Program-made: the position numbers and the translations under genes
Shown here: piece by piece, positions 56,551-64,000 of the stretch
How the letters are laid out: every line of letters begins with the position of its first letter
Position numbering within the stretch: position 1 is the stretch's first letter
Assembly (NCBI RefSeq): GCF_021531695.1
Contig: NZ_JADYUI010000004.1
Location: 62,001-126,000 of the forward strand
DNA: 64,000 nt
Direction of reading: 5' to 3'
Source: Roseburia hominis
GTDB lineage: Bacteria > Bacillota > Clostridia > Lachnospirales > Lachnospiraceae
Notes under the pieces: model-generated
The model's input: only the letters and a program-made list of their open reading frames with translations
Database searches by the model: none
What the model was told of the DNA's origin: nothing

Positions 56551-57333
56551 TCAATCATTTCTTCTGCGTTGTCTTTGAGCCTCGTACATTAAAATACCGG
56601 ATGCCATTGCAGCATTTAAGGATTCTACCTGTCCTTCCATCGGAATCCTGATATAAGTATCTGCAAGCTCTGCAAGTGCTTCGCTTAATCCATTTCCTTC
56701 ATTGCCAATCAAAAATGCACAGCTTTTTTTGTAATCAAATGCATCATACGCTTTTTCGCCTTTTAGGTGTGCAGCATAACTTTTAATATTTTTCTTCTTC
56801 ATATCGATCAACATTTGCGCCAAATTCTCTGTAATCAAAAACGGAACCCGATAAATGCTTCCCATGGTAGAACGAATTGTTTTCGGATTAAACACATCCA
56901 CGGTTTCTTTATTCATGATAATTCCGGAAATACCGGCACCTTCCGCTGTTCGAAACATCGTACCAAGATTTCCGGGGTCCTGTATACTTTCAAGCACAAG
57001 ATACATTCCATTCTCTTTGGAAAAGAACTGCTCTTTTTCATAATGTGGCATTTCTATGACACTTAAAATGCCCTGCGGTGTAACCGTATCGCTCACTGAA
57101 GAAAATACATGATCCGCAAGTACTTCATAATCAGAAGCATCAACCAGCTTTTGATTCTCCGGCTCTGTTAAAAAGCTCTCGGAAACATAAACCTCTCTTA
57201 CCCGGTCTTTTGGCGCTTCATCATACATTTTCTTTCCCTCTACCACAAACACGCCCTGATTCCGTCTTTCTTTCGCTTTCTTTACTAACTGGGCTAATTC
57301 TTTTACCCGTTTATTTCCTGTACTTGTTATCAT
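56551..57333 (-). CDS. SpoU/TrmH-family RNA methyltransferase
   Basis: A 260-aa SPOUT enzyme that 2'-O-methylates RNA ribose using SAM in a knotted fold. The N-terminal substrate-binding domain has QGVFVVEGKKM. The knot region shows YLVLESIQDPGNLGTMFRTA, FLIGNEGNGLSEAL and the C-terminal IRIPMEGQVESLNAAMASGILMYEAQR, the three SPOUT motifs. Close to RlmB/TsnR, but the exact target (23S rRNA or tRNA) cannot be decided. Start ATG with AGAGAAATG upstream. Complete. Confidence 0.9.
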   Translation of the reverse strand: MITSTGNKRVKELAQLVKKAKERRNQGVFVVEGKKMYDEAPKDRVREVYVSESFLTEPENQKLVDASDYEVLADHVFSSVSDTVTPQGILSVIEMPHYEKEQFFSKENGMYLVLESIQDPGNLGTMFRTAEGAGISGIIMNKETVDVFNPKTIRSTMGSIYRVPFLITENLAQMLIDMKKKNIKSYAAHLKGEKAYDAFDYKKSCAFLIGNEGNGLSEALAELADTYIRIPMEGQVESLNAAMASGILMYEAQRQRRRND

Positions 57334-57376
57334 TTCTCTGTGTCCTTTTCCTGCATTTATTAACCAAAAACCAGTA

Positions 57377-57422
57377 AAACGGACATTCGCAATCCGCTTT
57401 GCTGCTTGCTCATGTACCGTTT
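57377..57422. repeat. Dispersed hairpin repeat A, copy 3
   Basis: AAACGG-ACAT pairs with ATGT-ACCGTTT, with inner GCAA/TTGC arms. It shares GGACATT-GCAATCCGCTTTGC and CTCATG with copies at 8706 and 10200. The last bases overlap the stop codon of pfkA. Confidence 0.65.
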
Positions 57423-58395
57423 AAATGGCAAGATTCTTACTGATTTCATACTGATATTCTGAAATCTCTTTCTGCATTGCAAGTGCCTCGTCAATATCGT
57501 AATCTACATATTCACCATGACGATATGCCACTACACGATTGGATTTTCCCTGACATAACAAATCTACCGCATAGCATCCCATGGTAGATGCATAAACCCT
57601 GTCCTTACAGGTTGGATTTCCGCCTCTCTGCAAATATCCTAAAATCGTTGCTCTTGTTTCCACTCCGGTCGCAGCTTCTATCCGTTTTGCCATGTTGATA
57701 GAATCTCCGATTCCTTCCGCATTTATAATAATATGATGCTGTTTTCCTCTTTTTCTGCATTCAATAATATTATCAATCAGTTTTTGTTCATCATGGTCAT
57801 ATTTTTCCGGCAAAAGAATATTTTCCGCTCCATTTGCAATTCCACACCATAATGCAATATAACCGGCGCCTCTTCCCATGACCTCAACAATAGAACAGCG
57901 CTCATGGGAAGTAGAGGTATCGCGTATTTTATCTATGGCTTCCATTGCCGTATTAACTGCCGTGTCAAATCCAATCGTATAATCTGTACATGCGATATCT
58001 AAATCGATGGTTCCCGGAACTCCAATTGTATTGATTCCGAGTGCCGCTAATTTCTGTGCACCCTGAAAAGAACCGTCACCACCAATTACAATAATTCCGT
58101 CAATACCATGTTTTTCGCAGATTTGTGCGCCCTTTTTTTGTCCTTCGGATGTCATAAACTCCCTGCAGCGTGCAGTTTGCAAAATCGTACCGCCACGCTG
58201 AATAATATCAGAGACACTTCTGACACTCATATCTTCTATTTCTTCCGCAAGCAGACCGGCATACCCTCTTTTTATTCCTTTTACCTTAAGTCCTTTTGCA
58301 ATACCCTCACGTACAACCGCACGGATTGCTGCATTCATTCCCGGTGCATCTCCGCCGCTTGTCAAGACTCCGATTGTCTTTATTTCCTTTGCCAT
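57421..58395 (-). CDS. pfkA: ATP-dependent 6-phosphofructokinase
   Basis: A 324-aa glycolytic kinase phosphorylating fructose-6-phosphate. The ATP-type site VIGGDGSFQGA has Gly where PPi enzymes have Asp. The catalytic loop is PGTIDLDIACTDYTIGFDTAVN: the two Asp remain but the residue between them is Leu instead of the usual Asn. VEVMGRGAGYIALW and GDSINMAKRIE-like regions are present. AGTAGGAGG precedes the ATG. The stop overlaps repeat A. It is followed by the SpoU gene after 87 bp and lies 65 bp after dnaE. Confidence 0.95.
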   Translation of the reverse strand: MAKEIKTIGVLTSGGDAPGMNAAIRAVVREGIAKGLKVKGIKRGYAGLLAEEIEDMSVRSVSDIIQRGGTILQTARCREFMTSEGQKKGAQICEKHGIDGIIVIGGDGSFQGAQKLAALGINTIGVPGTIDLDIACTDYTIGFDTAVNTAMEAIDKIRDTSTSHERCSIVEVMGRGAGYIALWCGIANGAENILLPEKYDHDEQKLIDNIIECRKRGKQHHIIINAEGIGDSINMAKRIEAATGVETRATILGYLQRGGNPTCKDRVYASTMGCYAVDLLCQGKSNRVVAYRHGEYVDYDIDEALAMQKEISEYQYEISKNLAI

Positions 58396-58460
58396 GTAAA
58401 AACCTCCTACTTTTGTATCTTTGCTTTTATCCCCTTGTTACTCTTATTTTAGATGTTTTT

Positions 58461-61400
58461 CTACGGGTTTTCAACATTCTTTTCAACGACCTTTACATTG
58501 CCCTCTCCTAAAAAGTTTGTTAAAACATTCACAAGTCTGCTGTCTGCCTTTACGCTATGGCTTCTTGCAAGTCGTTTCATTCTTTTTTCCTGCGCGATAT
58601 AAATGATTACCTCATCATTTCCGTCTGAATCATCGAGCAGTGGGAACAGTTCTTTTTCCTTTTCCTCGTATTCCTTTAAGTTCGCAAACTGAAGCCAGAG
58701 TTCCTTTTTGGAATCGTCAAAACCATAGATTTTTTCACAGATAAGTTTTCCGTTTTTTTCTTCTTCCACATTGGCATGGCCGCGTACAAAAATTTTGGCA
58801 TCTTCCGTAAGATATGCATGATATTTTTCATAATCCCTTGGAAATACAACGATTTCCACCGTTCCGACAAGATCCTCAAGCGTAATGAACGCCATGACCT
58901 GATTGGTTTTTGTATATTTTATGGTTTTTCCGGTCAGCATCCCACCAACCACTACTTTTTGCATATCCTTTACTTTTGTCACTCCTGTTTCTTCATCCAA
59001 CAGAAAATCCGTTGTAACTGCAGATATGTTTTTACGCCATTTTTCCTCGTATGCTTCCAGTGGATGTCCGCTGATATAAACACCGAGTACCTCTTTTTCA
59101 AATGCCAGAAGCTGTTCTTTTTCAAATTCGCCTACATCCGGAAGCTTTAGTTCAAAATCAGACTTATCTTCTTCCGGCGCCAGATCAAACAATGTCATCT
59201 GTCCTGCCATGGAATTTTTCTTTTCCTGATTGATTGCCTCCAATACCGAAGAATAAATCATAAGAAGCTGCTTTCTGGTGCCGCATAAACAGTCAAGTGC
59301 CCCTGCTTTAATAAAGTTTTCAATGGTTCTCTTATTTACTTCTTTTCCTGATAAACGGGTAATAAAATCGTTTAACGTTGTAAATTTCCCTCTGATTTTG
59401 CGTTCTTCAATGATTGCTTCAATGACCGGACGCCCAATACTTTTAATGGCGGAAAGTCCATAACGGATGGCATTCCCGGACACCGAAAATCCGCTCTCCC
59501 CTTCGTTAATATCCGGTGGCAATATTTTAATTCCCATTCTCCTGCAGGTTAAAATGTATTCTGACACTTTGCTGGTATTATCCTGCACGGAAGTCATAAG
59601 TGCAGCCATAAATTCAACCGGATAATAATATTTTAAATATGCCGTCTGATAGGAAACAACCGCATAAGCTGCCGCATGGGATTTATTAAATGCATATTTT
59701 GCAAAATCAATCATTTCATCGTAAATTTTATTGGCTACTTTTTCGTCAATCCCATTTGCCACGCAGCCCGGAACACCCTCTTCTTTATTTCCGTAAACAA
59801 AGTTTTGCCGTTCCTCTTCCATGACCTTTGTCTTTTTCTTTGACATGGCACGACGCACCAGATCACTTCGTCCCCAGGTATAGCCGGCCAGATCCCTTAC
59901 AATCTGCATCACCTGCTCCTGGTAAACAATGCATCCGTAAGTAGGCGCTAAAATCGGTTCCAGCTGCGGACACTCATATGTGATAGAGTCTGCATTATTC
60001 TTTCCCTTAATGTATGCCGGAATAAAATCCATAGGGCCCGGGCGGTACAAAGAAATCCCGGCAATCACATCCTCTAAACTTTCCGGCTTTAACTCCTTCA
60101 TGAAGTTCTTCATTCCCGCACTTTCCAACTGGAAGATCCCTTCGGTCTTTCCGGTACCAAGCGAAGCCAGCACTGCCTTATCGTCATAATCAATGTGGTC
60201 GATATCGATCGAAATTCCTTTTCCCTTTTTTATCATTTTTACCGCATCATCAATGACGGTTAAGGTACGAAGTCCAAGGAAATCCATCTTTAAAAGTCCA
60301 AGCTCTTCAATCGTCGTCATGGTAAACTGTGTCGTGATAACACCCTCCGAACCTCTTGACAATGGCACATATTCTTCCATCGGTTTTTCACTGATCACCA
60401 CACCTGCAGCATGTACGGAAGTATGACGCGGCAGTCCTTCCAGGCGTTTTGACATATCAATTAACTTTTTCACCTGCTCGTCCGTTTCATACATGGTGCG
60501 AAGTTCCGGATTCATTTTTAATGCCTTTTCAATCGTGATTCCATTCTCCATCGGAATGTTTTTTGCGATTGTATCCACATAGGCATAAGGCAGGTCCATG
60601 ACACGTCCCACATCCCTAATGACACCGCGTGCCGCTAAAGTACCAAAGGTTACAATCTGTGTCACACAGTCTTTTCCGTATTTTTTAATGACATAATCAA
60701 TCACTTCCTGTCTTCTGTTGTAACAGAAGTCCACGTCAATATCCGGCATGGATACACGTTCCGGATTTAAGAAACGCTCAAAAATCAGTCCATACCGGAT
60801 CGGGTCAATATTGGTGATTCCTGTCGTATAGGAAACCAGACTTCCCGCTGCACTGCCTCGTCCAGGTCCTACCGGGATTCCATGTGTTCTGGCATAATTG
60901 ATATAATCCCATACAATCAGAAAATACTCGACATACCCCATTTCTTTAATAACCGAAAGTTCATACTCCAGTCGCGGACGGAGCTCACTCGCCTGTTCTT
61001 TGTCATATTTTTGCGCTAAGCCATCATAACAGAGCTTATTCAGATAGGTCCATGTGGTATACCCCTCCGGCACGTCAAAGTGCGGAAGCTTTGTATTTCC
61101 AAATTCAATTTCCACATGACAGCGGTCCGCAATCTTCTGTGTATTGGAAAGTGCCTCTAATGCATACGGAAACAGTTCCTTCATCTCATCTTCGGATTTT
61201 ACATAGTACTGCCCGCCTTCGTAACGCATCCGGTCTTCATCTGCCAGTTTTTTTCCTGTCTGGATGCACAGCAAAATGTCATGTGCCTCTGCATCCTCTG
61301 CATAAGTATAATGCACATCGTTTGTTGCAACTAACTCAATTCCGGTTTCTTTACTCAGTCGGAGCAGTTCCTGATTTACCATTTTCTGTTCCGGAATTCC

Positions 61401-61934
61401 ATGATCCTGAAGCTCTAAGAAGAAGTTTCCTTTGCCAAAACAATCCTGATACTTAAATGCTGTTTCTTTTGCCTTTTCATACATTCCCCTCGCAAGATAA
61501 CGCTGCACTTCTCCCGCAAGACAGGCACTTAACGCAATTACACCCTCGTGATAGGTATTTAGTACCTCCATATCCACACGCGGCTTATAATAATATCCAT
61601 CCACAAATCCTTTGGATACAATTTTCACAAGATTACTGTATCCGGTATTATTTTCCGCCAAAAGCACCAGATGATAATACCGGTCTTCACCGCTTACATT
61701 TTCCCTGTCAAATCTCGAATTTGGAGCAACATAAACTTCGCAGCCTAATATCGGATGAATCCCTGCCGCATTTGCAGCTTTATAAAAATCAATCACACCG
61801 TACATTACGCCGTGATCCGTAATTGCCGCCGCTGTCATTCCAAGTTCTTTTACCCTTGCGACATATTCTTTTATTTTATTTGAACCGTCCAAAAGACTGT
61901 ATTCCGTATGGACGTGTAAATGTGCAAATGCCAT
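58461..61934 (-). CDS. dnaE: DNA polymerase III alpha subunit
   Basis: A 1157-aa replicative-type polymerase. The N-terminal PHP domain has HLHVHTEYSLLDG, the C-family palm has VSMPDIDVDFCYNRRQEVIDYV with the catalytic aspartates, and KKTKVMEEERQNFV and FNKSHAAAYAVVSYQTAYLK follow in the finger region. The C-terminal OB fold (VKDMQKVVVGGMLTG) and tau-binding-like end complete it. GAAGGGAG precedes the ATG. Size and order fit DnaE rather than PolC. pfkA lies downstream, 65 bp away. Confidence 0.97.
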   Translation of the reverse strand: MAFAHLHVHTEYSLLDGSNKIKEYVARVKELGMTAAAITDHGVMYGVIDFYKAANAAGIHPILGCEVYVAPNSRFDRENVSGEDRYYHLVLLAENNTGYSNLVKIVSKGFVDGYYYKPRVDMEVLNTYHEGVIALSACLAGEVQRYLARGMYEKAKETAFKYQDCFGKGNFFLELQDHGIPEQKMVNQELLRLSKETGIELVATNDVHYTYAEDAEAHDILLCIQTGKKLADEDRMRYEGGQYYVKSEDEMKELFPYALEALSNTQKIADRCHVEIEFGNTKLPHFDVPEGYTTWTYLNKLCYDGLAQKYDKEQASELRPRLEYELSVIKEMGYVEYFLIVWDYINYARTHGIPVGPGRGSAAGSLVSYTTGITNIDPIRYGLIFERFLNPERVSMPDIDVDFCYNRRQEVIDYVIKKYGKDCVTQIVTFGTLAARGVIRDVGRVMDLPYAYVDTIAKNIPMENGITIEKALKMNPELRTMYETDEQVKKLIDMSKRLEGLPRHTSVHAAGVVISEKPMEEYVPLSRGSEGVITTQFTMTTIEELGLLKMDFLGLRTLTVIDDAVKMIKKGKGISIDIDHIDYDDKAVLASLGTGKTEGIFQLESAGMKNFMKELKPESLEDVIAGISLYRPGPMDFIPAYIKGKNNADSITYECPQLEPILAPTYGCIVYQEQVMQIVRDLAGYTWGRSDLVRRAMSKKKTKVMEEERQNFVYGNKEEGVPGCVANGIDEKVANKIYDEMIDFAKYAFNKSHAAAYAVVSYQTAYLKYYYPVEFMAALMTSVQDNTSKVSEYILTCRRMGIKILPPDINEGESGFSVSGNAIRYGLSAIKSIGRPVIEAIIEERKIRGKFTTLNDFITRLSGKEVNKRTIENFIKAGALDCLCGTRKQLLMIYSSVLEAINQEKKNSMAGQMTLFDLAPEEDKSDFELKLPDVGEFEKEQLLAFEKEVLGVYISGHPLEAYEEKWRKNISAVTTDFLLDEETGVTKVKDMQKVVVGGMLTGKTIKYTKTNQVMAFITLEDLVGTVEIVVFPRDYEKYHAYLTEDAKIFVRGHANVEEEKNGKLICEKIYGFDDSKKELWLQFANLKEYEEKEKELFPLLDDSDGNDEVIIYIAQEKRMKRLARSHSVKADSRLVNVLTNFLGEGNVKVVEKNVENP

Positions 61935-62088
61935 GTTCTGCTCCCTTCTGCCTCATCAAATCTCATGAATTTTATTATAACAAGACGGGAAAAAAGCGTC
62001 AATGTCGGAAGCTGAACTGTCACGATTTACTTGCATGCCAAAACAAAGATTGTTATAGTAATAGTATGAATTTTTTCGGAGGTTTTTT

Positions 62089-62946
62089 ATGAGTTTTGGA
62101 AAAAAATTAGGACATACCCTGCTTGGGCTTGCCCCTTTACCACTTTCAATTCTAATACAGTTTCTTCTTATGATTCCGGTTTGCGGAATCTTATTTGCAT
62201 ATTGTTTTATGTTTCATCCGAATTTGTACGGCACCGAACTATACGATATGCTTTATGAACTTTTTGAATCTACAGCCTTTAATACCGCTTTTCTAAGTAT
62301 CTGTGCCGCATTTATCATTCTCTATTTCGGTTGCTGGTATTTCAATGCATTTGAAGGATTCTCGTTAAAACCGGTACGATTAAAAAAGATATTTTCTCCA
62401 CTGATGATTCTGGGCATCTTTGTGCTCGCACTTGGGTTACAATACACTGTTTCCTATATCGTTTCTTTTACTGCTGCAATTAACCCGGACTGGCTTATCG
62501 CATTTGAAGAGCTTGAAGATTCTGCCGGCATCAATGATATGACACCTTTGCTTGTCCTTTACTCTGTCATTTTAGGCCCAATCAACGAAGAACTTCTTTT
62601 TCGCGGTGTATCACTCTCATACCTTCACAAAGCAATGCCTTTTTGGCTTGCCAACATAATTCAGGCTGCTTTATTTGGTATCTTTCACATGAATATGCTT
62701 CAGGGCATTTATGCCTTTGTGCTTGGACTGTTTTTGGGTTACCTTTGCAAAATCAGTAACAGCATTTTTCCATCTATGCTGTTGCACATTATTTACAACT
62801 TCCTGGCCTGCTTTTCTACTGATATTTTATTCTATGGTGACAACATTATTCTTGTCTGCTTTCGATTGATTCTTGCTGTTCTTCTTCCAATCGCAGGCAT
62901 TTATCTCTGCCTGTCTGGTGAAAAAAAAGACCTATCAGCAGCATAA
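62089..62946 (+). CDS. CPBP-family intramembrane protease
   Basis: A 285-aa membrane protein with about eight helices. The CPBP/Rce1-like motif 1 is PINEELLFRG (Glu-Glu plus Arg, residues about 164-173), motif 2 is ALFGIFHMNML with the Phe and His, and HIIYN is motif 3. Such proteins cleave or mature prenylated or bacteriocin-type substrates; the target here is unknown. CGGAGG lies 8 bp before the ATG. The last codons overlap a terminator stem. Confidence 0.9.
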   Translation: MSFGKKLGHTLLGLAPLPLSILIQFLLMIPVCGILFAYCFMFHPNLYGTELYDMLYELFESTAFNTAFLSICAAFIILYFGCWYFNAFEGFSLKPVRLKKIFSPLMILGIFVLALGLQYTVSYIVSFTAAINPDWLIAFEELEDSAGINDMTPLLVLYSVILGPINEELLFRGVSLSYLHKAMPFWLANIIQAALFGIFHMNMLQGIYAFVLGLFLGYLCKISNSIFPSMLLHIIYNFLACFSTDILFYGDNIILVCFRLILAVLLPIAGIYLCLSGEKKDLSAA

Positions 62947-62965
62947 CTACTTTATAGGTCTTTTT
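62924..62965. terminator. Bidirectional terminator, CPBP / Mrp
   Basis: AAAAAGACCTAT pairs with ATAGGTCTTTTT, a 12-bp perfect stem with an 18-nt loop. The left arm lies inside the CPBP coding sequence. Confidence 0.9.
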
Positions 62966-62970
62966 CACTA

Positions 62971-63795
62971 TTATATATTTTTTAATACGGTAACAGCTGC
63001 ATCAAATTCACTGGTATCTGCTTTGTAAAATTCACCGGCATCTGCCGCTTTTGCTTTTTCCGGTTCAATCGGAAGTTTCGCAAGCACCGGAATTGCAAGT
63101 TCTTTTGCCACTTCATCCACATGGCTCTCTCCAAAAACAGAAATTTTTTTCCCACAATCCGGACAAACAAGATAGCTGAAGTTTTCAACCACACCAAGTA
63201 CCGGAATGTGCATCATGCCTGCCATATTGAATGCTTTTTTCACAATAAGCTGTACTAATTCCTGTGGAGATGTCACTACAACAATTCCATCTACCGGAAG
63301 TGACTGGAACACCGTAAGCGGAACATCACCGGTTCCCGGCGGCATATCTACAAATAAATAATCAAGATCACCCCAGATAACATCTGTCCAGAACTGTTTT
63401 ACCGTTCCTGCAATAACCGGTCCTCTCCAGACGACCGGAGCTTCCTCATCATCCATCAAAAGATTAATGGACATGATTTTTATTCCATTCTCTGCTTCAA
63501 TCGGATTTACTCCACGCTCTGTTCCCATAGCAGGACCATGTACGCCAAACATCTTAGGAATAGACGGGCCTGTAATATCCGCATCTAAAATTCCAACTTT
63601 ATATCCTGCCTTTGCCATTGCACTTGCTAAGGATGCCGTCACAAAAGATTTTCCAACGCCTCCCTTACCACTTACAATTCCAATTACCTTTTTAATTGAA
63701 GAATCCTTATTCATTTCTTCTAAAAAACTTGTTTTTTTTGAAGAGCAGGATGCACAATCCTCTTTACTACAAGTTTCGCAACTATTTTCTGCCAT
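62971..63795 (-). CDS. Mrp/NBP35-family iron-sulfur carrier ATPase
   Basis: A 274-aa ParA-like P-loop protein that binds and transfers Fe-S clusters. The Walker A-type loop is VSGKGGVGKSFV (about residues 40-51), the switch region is YLFVDMPPGTGDVPLTVFQS, and the cluster-binding CxxC is in YLVCPDCGKKISVFG. A short N-terminal tail with four Cys (CETCSKEDCASC) resembles the NBP35 extension. The ATG at 63793-63795 has GGAGG 8 bp upstream; the frame runs 11 codons further without support. Complete. Confidence 0.94.
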   Translation of the reverse strand: MAENSCETCSKEDCASCSSKKTSFLEEMNKDSSIKKVIGIVSGKGGVGKSFVTASLASAMAKAGYKVGILDADITGPSIPKMFGVHGPAMGTERGVNPIEAENGIKIMSINLLMDDEEAPVVWRGPVIAGTVKQFWTDVIWGDLDYLFVDMPPGTGDVPLTVFQSLPVDGIVVVTSPQELVQLIVKKAFNMAGMMHIPVLGVVENFSYLVCPDCGKKISVFGESHVDEVAKELAIPVLAKLPIEPEKAKAADAGEFYKADTSEFDAAVTVLKNI

Positions 63796-63934
63796 TTTTT
63801 GACCTCCATTCATTCTGCTTTTCTGCAAACGTTTTCACATCTATATTCAATAAAAAAACAACTTCCGGCAAGAAGTATAACAAACTCATCTTGCTTTGTA
63901 AAGCAAAGCTGCCTTTGCACCTGAAACAGTACAT

Positions 63935-64000
63935 CTAAGTGTTCTGCGCCTTTATTTTTGCTGCAAGTTCCTCTAAATACTCCCAACGTTCCATTTTTTC
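63935..64000 (-). CDS. C-terminal fragment of a probable ABC-F ATPase
   Basis: Only the last 21 codons lie in the window: the product ends KMERWEYLEELAAKIKAQNT and a TAG at 63935-63937. The pattern EKxERWEYLEEL is typical of the C-terminal end of ABC-F proteins, but this is a short stretch and the call is tentative. The gene continues past the right edge. A 139-bp gap to mrp holds no clear terminator. Confidence 0.5.
   Translation of the reverse strand, partial: EKMERWEYLEELAAKIKAQNT

Noticed and set aside
61052-61822. Plus-strand frames of 134 and 121 aa over dnaE
   Set aside because: They are antisense to a well-supported polymerase gene and have no family features.

Overview
The window reads as a chromosome segment of a low-GC, endospore-forming anaerobe of the class Clostridia, most likely family Lachnospiraceae. 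The evidence is the gene set: spoVA spore genes, a butyryl-CoA cluster (thl-hbd-bcd-etfB-etfA), a SCIFF peptide with its radical-SAM maturase beside secDF, DapL-type lysine biosynthesis, an ANTAR regulator next to glnA, and strong AGGAGG ribosome sites with sigma-A promoters. I saw no rRNA, tRNA, CRISPR array, prophage or plasmid functions. The window is core genome with many small palindromic intergenic elements.

Layout. 1-4 kb: dapL (cut by the left edge) and a hisA-glnA-ANTAR regulator operon whose HisA is of the eukaryotic type. 4.2-5.8 kb: guaB. 5.8-18.6 kb: a lipoprotein, then spoVAD-spoVAE and, about 8.4 kb away, a 55-aa small gene-spoVAA-spoVAB and spoVAC. Between the two spoVA halves lie queT with a structured leader, a serine hydrolase, an Amt-PII fusion with a long attenuator-like leader, a membrane-anchored sigma-like protein, a methyltransferase-like protein, a thioesterase and an AIM24 protein. 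18.7-22.9 kb: an ABC transporter with a two-component system; both promoters carry the same tandem operator. 23-28.5 kb: the butyryl-CoA cluster without crotonase. 28.7-31.5 kb: a 199-bp MITE-like element, a coiled-coil SleB-type hydrolase and a degenerate HD-GYP protein. 31.6-36.1 kb: carAB behind a structured leader with a terminator. 36-44 kb: a secreted cell-wall-repeat protein and the F-type ATP synthase operon atpBEFHAGDC, with a proton-type c ring. 44-46 kb: a basic protein and a PilZ protein. 46-55 kb: serS, glyA, secDF, SCIFF maturase, SCIFF peptide, TIGR04086-type membrane protein, GNAT protein, cyclophilin. 55-64 kb: a small alarmone synthetase, two more MITE-like elements, a SpoU-family methyltransferase, pfkA, dnaE, a CPBP protease, Mrp and the tail of a probable ABC-F ATPase.

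Gene cooperation. glnA, the ANTAR regulator and Amt-PII form a nitrogen-assimilation theme; the ANTAR protein could act on the amt leader (inference). The Spo VA proteins move dipicolinic acid during sporulation and germination. Thl, Hbd, Bcd and Etf carry acetyl-CoA to butyryl-CoA and need a crotonase from elsewhere. The SCIFF genes adjoin secDF and may share an export context.

The most striking unexplained signal is a population of palindromic elements (at least six kinds) that sit on or within a few bases of gene stop codons. Two of them, at 28742-28940 and 55918-56226, have terminal inverted repeats and apparent target duplications. No tools were used: family assignments rest on reading motifs, and no search was run.
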